DNA of 64,000 nt, taken from an uncultured Prevotellaceae bacterium (GTDB lineage: Bacteria > Bacteroidota > Bacteroidia > Bacteroidales > Bacteroidaceae). Positions 44,244 through 52,100 of this stretch are shown piece after piece. The translations under genes and the position numbers were made by a program. A model generated the notes under the pieces. The model was not told the DNA's origin, made no database searches, and saw only the letters and a list, made by a program, of their open reading frames with translations. Where the stretch lies: NCBI GenBank assembly GCA_947168395.1, contig CAMVLT010000005.1, forward strand, positions 62,001 through 126,000, in the 5' to 3' direction. How positions within the stretch are numbered: the first letter of the stretch is position 1; the number at the start of each line of letters is the position of its first letter.

Positions 44244-44251
44244 CAAAGTTA
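44244..44251 (-). promoter_or_regulatory. -7 element for the lipoprotein-glmM-peptidase operon
   Basis: TAACTTTG on the minus strand, 24 bp from the ATG at 44220. The next four genes have gaps of 30 bp or less and no other -7 match in the gaps. Confidence 0.65.
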
Positions 44252-44283
44252 CGAAATATTCTGCAAACGGCGGCACGATTAGC

Positions 44284-45318
44284 CTACTTTAACAGGCTTT
44301 CATAGTGCAATATGGCCTGTTGAGTAACCTTGACGGCCTCGTCGATGGAGCAGTACAGCCGTCCGCCAGAAGCGTTGAGGTGACCACCGCCATTGAAGAA
44401 CTCGGCCGCCATCTTGTTGCAGGGGAACTGGTCGACGCTGCGCAGCGATACCCATACGAGGTTGTCCTTCTCGCTGTCTTCACGCAGCGAGATGCTCAGT
44501 TTGAGGCCTTTAATCTGCAGGGGCATGTTGACAAGTCCCTCGGCATCGCCCTTGACAAAATGGAAGCGTCGCATGTCAGCGCGTCGCAGGACGTAATAGG
44601 AAGCATGTCGCTGGCTGTCGACCACCAGGCACTTCAGCATGACGTAGCCCGTCAGCCGGAGCCGGTTCTCGGAGAAGTTGTGATAGACGTTGCGGTAGAT
44701 ACGGTCCTTGTTGATGCCTTTGGTGAGCAGTTGCGAGATGATGTAGAAGATGGCAGGGTCGTTGGAGTTGAAGGTGAATCCACCCGTATCGGTCATCATG
44801 CCGCAATAGATGGGAGCGGCAAAGTGCTTTGTCTGCTTCTCAAAGCCACCCAACTGCCACACAATACGGAATATGAGCTCACTGGTGGACGACATGTCGG
44901 GATGGCTGATGGTGAGGACGGCAGGCACGTCAGGACCTAAGTGATGGTCGATGAGCACCCGCTGGGCTTTGGTGTTGAGTAAAGCATCCTGCATCTCGTC
45001 GACACGGCTTGGCACGTTGTAGTCCAGACAGAACACCAGGTCGGCGATGCTGAACAGCAGGTCGGCTTGCTCCTTGTGCTTGTCGTAGCGCAGTATTTTC
45101 TCGGTGTTGGGCATCCACAGCAGGTAGTCGGGAAACAGGTCGGGCACGATGACGGTAGGTTCCTTGCCCACTGTCCTGAGATACTCTGCCCACCCCAAGC
45201 TGGAGCCTATGGCATCGCCGTCAGCACTCTGATGGCAGGTGATGATGATGTTTTGGGCATCAGAAATCAGCTGGCCCAACTGAGCCAGCTGATTGTCAGT
45301 CAGTATGTTGATATTCAT
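44284..45318 (-). CDS. DHH phosphoesterase (NrnA-like oligoribonuclease/pAp phosphatase)
   Basis: The 344-residue protein has the DHH-family motifs CHQSADGDAIGSSLG (near residue 28), DHH in VLIDHHLGP (near 123) and the DHHA1 motif FNGGGHLNASGG near the C-terminus. Members degrade nanoRNAs of 2-5 nt and dephosphorylate pAp; which activity dominates here cannot be read. It starts directly after the nucleotidyltransferase gene, so both form an operon. Confidence 0.92.
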   Translation of the reverse strand: MNINILTDNQLAQLGQLISDAQNIIITCHQSADGDAIGSSLGWAEYLRTVGKEPTVIVPDLFPDYLLWMPNTEKILRYDKHKEQADLLFSIADLVFCLDYNVPSRVDEMQDALLNTKAQRVLIDHHLGPDVPAVLTISHPDMSSTSELIFRIVWQLGGFEKQTKHFAAPIYCGMMTDTGGFTFNSNDPAIFYIISQLLTKGINKDRIYRNVYHNFSENRLRLTGYVMLKCLVVDSQRHASYYVLRRADMRRFHFVKGDAEGLVNMPLQIKGLKLSISLREDSEKDNLVWVSLRSVDQFPCNKMAAEFFNGGGHLNASGGRLYCSIDEAVKVTQQAILHYESLLK

Positions 45319-46236
45319 TTAGAACAGCTTGTTGGGATAAACACCCTCGTCGACGAGGCTTTGGATGCGGTCAACGGTGGCCTGACGGTCGGCAGCGTAT
45401 GTGACGCCGAACCACTTCGAAGTGGTGTCGAGCACCTCGCAGGTGGCAGTACCCTCGGTGATGAGTTTGTTGACCATCAGCGGGATAAAGAACTCGGCCT
45501 TCAGGTTCTCCATGTTCTTGGGGTCGCTGAGGAACTCCTTGAAATAGGCTTCGGAGTAGTCGAAGTAGTCGGGAGTGAAGCCCCACATGTTCATCGACAC
45601 AGGCACGTTCTCCTCTAAGGGGAACCACTCGTCCCCGTCCTTGTAGCAGATGGCGTTGCCTTTGTCGGCTATGCGCATGATTTCAGTGCGCTCCACCACG
45701 TCCGTCAGATGGCGCTTCTCGTTGTAGGCACAGACGCCGCGTGCCACAGAGCCGTTCTCAGAGAGCGTGTTGCAGCAGCGGAAGCCTACCATAGCGTACT
45801 CGTTCTTCGAACCTTCGGGCAGTCCGGCCAGGAACTTGCCAATCTGCATGAAGGCATCGCGTCCGTAGAAGTCGTCGCAGTTGATGACGCAGAACGGCTC
45901 CTTGATGATGTCCTTGCCCATGAGCACGGCGTGGTTCGTACCCCACGGCTTCACACGGCCTTCAGGAACGCTGAATCCCTCAGGCAGCGAGTCGAGAGCC
46001 TGGAAGCACAGTTCGCAGGGCACCTGTCCCTCGTATTTGGAAAGTATCTGTGTGCGGAACTGCTCTTCGAAGTCCTTGCGGATGACCCACACGATTTTGC
46101 CGAAGCCAGCCTGAATGGCGTCGTAGATGCTATAGTCCATGATGGTTTCGCCGTTGGGGCCCAGCCCGTCGAGTTGCTTCAGTCCGCCGTAGCGGCTGCC
46201 CATACCGGCAGCGAGTAAGAAAAGAGTTGGTTTCAT
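45319..46236 (-). CDS. Sugar nucleotidyltransferase
   Basis: The 305-residue protein starts with the nucleotidyltransferase signature LLAAGMGSRYGGLKQLD and has FCVINCDDFYGRDAF for metal and sugar binding. It resembles UTP-glucose-1-phosphate-uridylyltransferase-like proteins of Bacteroidota, but the sugar cannot be decided. The gene is followed without a gap by the NrnA-like gene. The -7 element is at 46284-46291. Confidence 0.88.
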   Translation of the reverse strand: MKPTLFLLAAGMGSRYGGLKQLDGLGPNGETIMDYSIYDAIQAGFGKIVWVIRKDFEEQFRTQILSKYEGQVPCELCFQALDSLPEGFSVPEGRVKPWGTNHAVLMGKDIIKEPFCVINCDDFYGRDAFMQIGKFLAGLPEGSKNEYAMVGFRCCNTLSENGSVARGVCAYNEKRHLTDVVERTEIMRIADKGNAICYKDGDEWFPLEENVPVSMNMWGFTPDYFDYSEAYFKEFLSDPKNMENLKAEFFIPLMVNKLITEGTATCEVLDTTSKWFGVTYAADRQATVDRIQSLVDEGVYPNKLF

Positions 46237-46283
46237 AATCTTATTGTTCTATTAAATAAATATTAGGTTACTGTATTTGGCTA

Positions 46284-46291
46284 CAAAGTTA
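46284..46291 (-). promoter_or_regulatory. -7 element for the nucleotidyltransferase-NrnA operon
   Basis: TAACTTTG on the minus strand, 48 bp from the ATG at 46236. Confidence 0.6.
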
Positions 46292-46396
46292 CGAATTTTA
46301 ATCGAGAAACGAGTACACAGGATAGCCAGAAATGCCGACATTAATATTATTTAACCCGAAGGGGTGTATGACATTATTAGCTATCTGCTTGAACTT

Positions 46397-46550
46397 GTAT
46401 GTTTATGCACTTCCAGATTGGGCCGGGCGGAGTGAGAGTTTGGGTAGGGTAAACCCGGACTTTCCCTAGGGTAAACTCCGACTTTACCCTAGGGAAACTA
46501 AGATGAGGGCGCTGGTGTGCATGTTCATGCAAAATATGCATAAACATGCG
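46397..46550. repeat. Palindrome-rich non-coding gap downstream of tamL
   Basis: The 445-bp gap 46237-46681 holds a GGGTAGGGTAAAC motif (46442-46454), a perfect 12-bp stem CCCTAGGGTAAA/TTTACCCTAGGG (46464-46475, 46483-46494) and a hairpin built from GCATGTTCATGCA/TGCATAAACATGC (about 46519-46549), with another near-copy (GTATGTTTATGCA) at 46397. No credible ORF lies here. Apart from these and the promoter I see nothing in it. Confidence 0.7.
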
Positions 46551-46681
46551 GTTTTGCCGGTGTGTTATCATTCTGGTGGCTTTCTTGTGTATGTTTAGTG
46601 TAGGTTAAAAGTGCGCATTTTTGCTTTAAATACACGGATTAGCGGAGATTTTAGTGTATGTTCGCCAAATTATCATTAGTC

Positions 46682-49159
46682 TTAGAACGGGTAGCCGATG
46701 GCGAAGTGGAGGGTTTGGGCCTCGCTGAAGCGGTTCCAGTTGAAGAGGTAGCGCGAACGCTCGGTCGGGTAGGGCACGTGGAGTGCCAATCCCCAGTCGA
46801 TGCGGATGACGAGGAACCCCAGGTCGTAGCGCAGTCCTACGCCTGTGGCCACAGCCGTCTGGTCGATAAGCCTCGAGGCCTTGATGCGGCTGACTTCCTC
46901 TAAATAGTTCAGGACGTCAATCGTCTCGTCGTCGACATCGGGACCGAACTCTCCGTATTCCAGATGTTCGGATTCGAGGTTCCAGATGTTACCCATGTCG
47001 AGGAACAGGGCGCCGTTGAGGTTGCCAAACAGCTGTGAGCGGTATTCCAGGTTGCCAACGAACTTGAAGTCACCGTTCTGCATCATATACGAGAACTGCC
47101 GTACGCCAACCTGAATAAAGCCGCCGGGGCCGATGTAGCGCACAGGGAAGGCACGAATGCTGTTGGCACCGCCTACGTAGAAGGCCTCGGTGAATGGGGG
47201 GTAAGAGCTGTTGCCGAAGCTGTAGATGACACCCGTGTTGAGATGGCCCACCAACTGCGAGCTGCTGTTCAGTTGCCACGTCTTGGTGAAGTCGGTCTCT
47301 ACACGCAGGAACTGGGCGTAGGGGTTCTTGAAGAGCGTCTTGTCCTCCTGCTTCCAGCCGTTGCCTTGTATGAGCACGTCGTAGAGTGCAGTCGCGTTTC
47401 CCGCCTCCTCGATGGTGGTTTCCCATCTGATGGGGTTGCGCTTGCTGGTGGGGCTCTTATACAAATAGGTGTAACGCATCTTGGGTATGAACTGGTTCTC
47501 CATGGTGGTGCTTATGTAGGGGTTGGAGGCCATGATGCTGTCGAACTGTAATGTCGAGGTGTTGATGCGCTGGTATTTCAGCGTCAGCGGCGAGAACTCG
47601 TGGCTGCTTTGTGCTGACGACTGCCATCGGTAGGTCCATTCGCCGCTGGCTATGTGCATGCGGTAGAAGTCGGGGCGCTGTATGACGTCGAACGACATCT
47701 TGGCGAGGGTGGTCGAGGCCGAGATGAAGCGTCGAGGACGGGGCCTGCCGTCCTTGCCTCTGCGGATGCGGTCGCTGTTGTAGAAGGGAGCGATGATGCG
47801 TGGAAACTCGATGGAGGCGTCGGCACCATACTGATAGAAGTTGGTGCTCTTGCCGCCACCGCCCTGCTGCCACTCGTTGGAGCCGTGCAGGTTGATGTCG
47901 AGCTTCTCGGCTCCCTTGAAGGCGTTGCGCTTGGTGAAACCCACCCTCACCTCAGGGCCGTAGCGCCCTATGGTGCGGGCATTGAAGTTGGTTTCGAAGT
48001 AGAAGTCGTAGGGCTTGTCGAATGTGCAGTTCATCCGCAGGTCAAGCGTATCGGCATCCCTGGGTGTAAACTGGAAGTCGATGGACGAGAATACGCCTGT
48101 GGCGTTGATCTTGGCCACCGTTTCCTGGTACTTCTCGAGGCTGAACAGCTCGCGTGGGCGCAGTCTCATGTTCTTCAGCATCACACGTGGGCGGATGGGC
48201 GGCTTCTTGCCGTTGAAGAATATGTTCAGGTGGCGGCGATGCATCGAGTCGGTAGGCTGTTCGCGCACGGAGCGGCGGAACATGATGTCGATATTGCCGA
48301 TATACCACTGGCGCATGGCCTCTTCGGGCAGTCCGTCGACCAGTTGCAGGCGCAGCTGCGAGCGGTTGGGCGTGTTGACGGTATCGGCCAGGTAGGTGAC
48401 GTAGCCCGGCTTGTAATAGTAGTAGCCGTTGTTGCGCATGAGGGAGCCTATGCGGCTGCGCTCGTTTTCGAGCATGCTCACGCTGAAGGGGTCGCCGCGA
48501 TGGATGAGGGCATCGGCAGCCGTAGAGTCGATGAGTCGGCGGGGGGTGTCGGGGAAGCCCACGTAGGCAATGCTGTCGAGGGTGAAGAGCGAGTCGAGGT
48601 GTACGTGGTAGGCTAACTTGCTCTTCTTGGGATTCTTCTGGGGCACGGCCTCGTAGGTGACGTAGCCTCGGAAGTAGCCGTTGTTGCGCAGCACCGACTG
48701 AGCCACCGAGGCCCGCAGTGCTGGGTTGACCTGGCTCATCAGTACAGGCTTCTTGCCAAACGACTTGGTCATCCACCGTGCAAACTTGGAGTTCTTGCCG
48801 CCAAATGTGTTCTGTACCCACAGCCGCCAGGAGAAGGGCACGCGGTAGTAGCTGCTGCCGAAGAGAGCACCGTTGGGGGCAGTAGCCAGCGCCACTTCCA
48901 GCTCTTCCTTCGTGTCGGCGAGGTGTTGTGAAGAACGTTGAACATTGAACGCGGAGCTTTTATCGTTGAGCGTATCCACGTCGTAGCTGATTTTCTTCAA
49001 GCCCGTGAACAGTTGGTCGCCCTCGGGTATGTCTCGGGTGGAGATGCAGGAGCTAAGGAGAATTAGTACCCCCAAACTCCCCCAAAGACCCACCCCCAAC
49101 CCCTCCCGAGGGGAGGGGAGTTTGATTAGTTTTTTGATGTAATTTATAATCGCCTTCAT
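46682..49159 (-). CDS. TamL: BamA/TamA-like outer-membrane lipoprotein (Omp85 family)
   Basis: The 825-residue protein carries a lipoprotein signal (VLILLSSC|I, C38), POTRA-like domains (about 150-370) and a C-terminal Omp85 barrel (GGANSIRAFPVRYIGPGG, LEYRSQLFGNLNGALFLDMGN, ending HFAIGYPF). This matches the lipid-anchored TamA-like proteins of Bacteroidota, which pair with TamB for outer-membrane assembly or lipid transport. A GC-rich palindrome (49087-49118) encodes KLPSPREGLGVGL between the basic n-region and hydrophobic core of the signal peptide. A second repeat (48930-48950) gives AFNVQRSS near residue 70. The ATG overlaps the tamB stop (ATGA). Confidence 0.93.
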   Translation of the reverse strand: MKAIINYIKKLIKLPSPREGLGVGLWGSLGVLILLSSCISTRDIPEGDQLFTGLKKISYDVDTLNDKSSAFNVQRSSQHLADTKEELEVALATAPNGALFGSSYYRVPFSWRLWVQNTFGGKNSKFARWMTKSFGKKPVLMSQVNPALRASVAQSVLRNNGYFRGYVTYEAVPQKNPKKSKLAYHVHLDSLFTLDSIAYVGFPDTPRRLIDSTAADALIHRGDPFSVSMLENERSRIGSLMRNNGYYYYKPGYVTYLADTVNTPNRSQLRLQLVDGLPEEAMRQWYIGNIDIMFRRSVREQPTDSMHRRHLNIFFNGKKPPIRPRVMLKNMRLRPRELFSLEKYQETVAKINATGVFSSIDFQFTPRDADTLDLRMNCTFDKPYDFYFETNFNARTIGRYGPEVRVGFTKRNAFKGAEKLDINLHGSNEWQQGGGGKSTNFYQYGADASIEFPRIIAPFYNSDRIRRGKDGRPRPRRFISASTTLAKMSFDVIQRPDFYRMHIASGEWTYRWQSSAQSSHEFSPLTLKYQRINTSTLQFDSIMASNPYISTTMENQFIPKMRYTYLYKSPTSKRNPIRWETTIEEAGNATALYDVLIQGNGWKQEDKTLFKNPYAQFLRVETDFTKTWQLNSSSQLVGHLNTGVIYSFGNSSYPPFTEAFYVGGANSIRAFPVRYIGPGGFIQVGVRQFSYMMQNGDFKFVGNLEYRSQLFGNLNGALFLDMGNIWNLESEHLEYGEFGPDVDDETIDVLNYLEEVSRIKASRLIDQTAVATGVGLRYDLGFLVIRIDWGLALHVPYPTERSRYLFNWNRFSEAQTLHFAIGYPF
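48936..48947. repeat. CGTTGAACATTG copy inside tamL
   Basis: Shares 12 bp with the tract in glmM at 42737-42748. It is translated as NVQR in a region where homologues have a short variable loop before the conserved QHLADTK. Confidence 0.55.
49087..49118. repeat. GC-rich palindromic repeat, copy 7 (in-frame in tamL signal peptide)
   Basis: C-rich leader then CCCCTCCC GAG GGGAGGGG. The whole 32 bp is the exact reverse complement of copy 8 (49198-49229), so the two form a large inverted pair around the tamB/tamL junction. Confidence 0.9.
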
Positions 49160-52100
49160 CGCATTTGTTCCTTTTTAGTGTTAAGACTATCCAAACGCCC
49201 CTCCCCTCGGGAGGGGTTGGGGGTGGGTCCTAGGGTGGGTCTCAGGTTGGGGGTGGGGCCTTGGCCTTTGAACACATCCCACAGCGAATCCAACTTCTTG
49301 CGCCAGATGAAGCCGCCGCCGTAGAGTCCTGTGTAGCCGTCGAGCCAGTCGTAGACGTTCTGCTGGTAGAACAGCTTCACGTTCTTCGTGCCGCTCTGGT
49401 CGAGTCGGTACTCCATGGTGACGTTGTCGAAAAACGACTGCGTCTTTCCGGGCATCTCCGCCGCTCCCGACGACACCTTGCCGCCCAGCTGAATCTTCAG
49501 GCGGTTGTTGAGCAGTCGCTTCGAGAATTTGAACGAGTAGTCCGTGTGCATCTGCCCGGCGGCGTTGGTGGTGTTGTCCACGCCGATGCTGAGGTCGAGC
49601 GTCTTCAGTGCCGAGCCGGTGATGTTGTTGATTTCGCTTTGCAGGAACGAGCTTAGTGCCGTGTTCATGGATAGTCCGCTGGTGTTGCCGTCGGCCAGAT
49701 ACATGCCTGTGGTGAGCATGGTGACGGCCAGCTTGCCTCGCTCCTCCGCCGACATGCTCTGCAGTTCGCTGTTGATGGCATTGTCCTCGGGTGCCGAGAT
49801 GATGAACTGCAGCCCCATGTCGTTCAGCGTCTTGGTGATGACCACGCCGCAGTCGAACGTCACGAACCGGCTCTGGCTGCCGTCTGTGCTGACCGATGCC
49901 TTGGTTCGCTCCGTGGCGGTGATGTCGAGCCGGGGGTTCATGGGGTCGCCGGTGAACTCCACGAAGCTGCCGTCCTGTATGGTGAAGGTCTTCAGCGGTA
50001 TGATGGGCATCGAGTATTTCATCTCGCCTGCTGCCAGCGTGTAGCGTCCGGTCAGGTTGAGGCCTTCGGCATTGTAGAGCATGCGCAGGTCGCCTCCTCC
50101 CATCAGGTCGATGTAGTTGGTCTCTTCTACATTGAGGTCGCAGACGATGTGGGCGCCCTGTGCCACGCTGATGGTGAGGTCGATGTCGAGTCCCGACGGG
50201 GTGGGGCGTGTGACCTTGACGGTCTGTGTGGTGTCGTTGAAGTCGGTGAACTTCACCAGTTCCTCCAGGCGGTTGTCGGTCGATAGTGGCGAGTCGAGCA
50301 GCATGTATGTCATGTCGGTCGAGCCGAGCACGTCGAGCCGTCCGCGCATCCTCAGCGTCTCGATGGGGCCTTCCATGCGTGCGAAGAAGTTGACGAACGC
50401 CTTGCCGAATGCCACCGACTTGGGCTCCTGCTTGGCGTTGATGAGCTGCAGGTTGCGTGCCCTCAAGCGCATGTCCATCTTGACGTTCGCGGTGTTCGAG
50501 AAGTCGATGTCGCCCTGCATGTTCAGCGGCTCTTCGTTGTAGGCGTAGAGTCCGAAGTTCTCTAACAGCAGGTGCGAGCCAACGATGCGCACGGGGTCGT
50601 TGTCGAAGCGCATGCGGATGCCGTAGGGCAGGCTCACCAGGTAGGCTGAGTCAACATAGACTTCGCCGTTGACGTCGGGCTTGTCCAACTGTCCCTTGAT
50701 GCTCAGTTCGCCTTCGCCGTAGCCCTCCAGTCCGATAATCTGGTCGGTGACGAACCCGTTGGCTATCGACAGCGGGAACCTCGTCATGGTGAACGTAGCG
50801 TCAATGCGTGGCTTCTTGTCCGTTTGCTGCGACTCTTCAGCGGCATAGTACGACCCTCTGAGCAGTCCGAACTCCTTGTCGTCGAGCATCAGTCGTGCCT
50901 CCACGGCGTGGCCGTCGTCCTCGCGCTGCATATAGACCAGCTCGGTCGAGAGGTTGCCTATCTGCGACCCTTCGTAGGCCATGTCGTGTACCTCCATGTC
51001 GCTCACCACCGATATGTGCTGCTTGCTGTCCATCACGATGTGGTAGTCGCCGTTCAGCAGTCCGCTCATGCGCGGCAGGTAGGGTATGACCGAGGTCCAC
51101 TCCGACAGGTTGATGCGGTTCAGCGATACCGTGAGGTCCTGCAGCATGGTTGAGTCCTGCTCCTCCGTGTACACTTTCACGCCCGTCTTGTCGTCGGCCA
51201 TGAGGTTGATGTCGGCCTGCAGCCGGTTGTTCCTGCCGATGAGCAGGAAGTTGTCCTTGTTCAGTGTGAACTCCTTGTATCCGATGGTGGGCCGTTCGGG
51301 CATGAACTGTATGCGCACGCCCTCGTCGACCATCGATGCGGTGGCTCCCAGTCGGATGCCCATGCGGTCCTTGGCGTCATAGTAGCGCACGCCCACCAGT
51401 GCCCCGTGCTCGTGGACGTGTCCGTCGAACAGGGCGTTGAACACGAACTGCGGGTTGCGGCGGTTGTTGCGCACCTGTCCCTGGTATGTCAGCCGCTCGC
51501 CTTTCTGCGTGAGTGCCAGCTTGACGGTGTCGATGCGGGTGGAGTCGTAGACCAGCGAGTAGAGGTGCATCTGCCCGTTGACGCCCGTCAGTGGCGACGT
51601 GTTGAGGTCGACGAACAGTTCCTTGAAGTCAATCTCCTTCGTGCGCAGCAGGTTGGCGACGGGGTTGTTCAGTCCCGACTCTACGTGCAGCTTCAGCGTG
51701 GGCAGCAGTCGCAGCAGTGCGGGCTGGTCGATTACCTTATTATTATATTGTGCCGTCGCCGAGTCTATCAGGGTGGTGCCCTGCTTCAGCAGCCGCTCGT
51801 AGCCGTAGCCCGCGTCGAGCTTCACTATGAAGTCGCCGCTCTGTATGCGGGCCAGCGTGGTGTCGCGGTTGGTGCGCACGAGTAGTCCTATCTTCTCGGG
51901 CATGTAAGTCTCCTTGCCATCGGTGATGTACAGGTCGTCCAGCAGTCCCTTCACCTCGTGGCTCTGCTTCATGTCGGACTTGACGCTGACGCTGCCGCTC
52001 ATGCCCACCACCAATGGCTGGTCGTAGAGCCGCAGGTGGTACAGGTCGGCCCGCTCCAGTTGCGGGGTGATGGTAGCCTCTATCAGCTGGGTGCTGAGCA

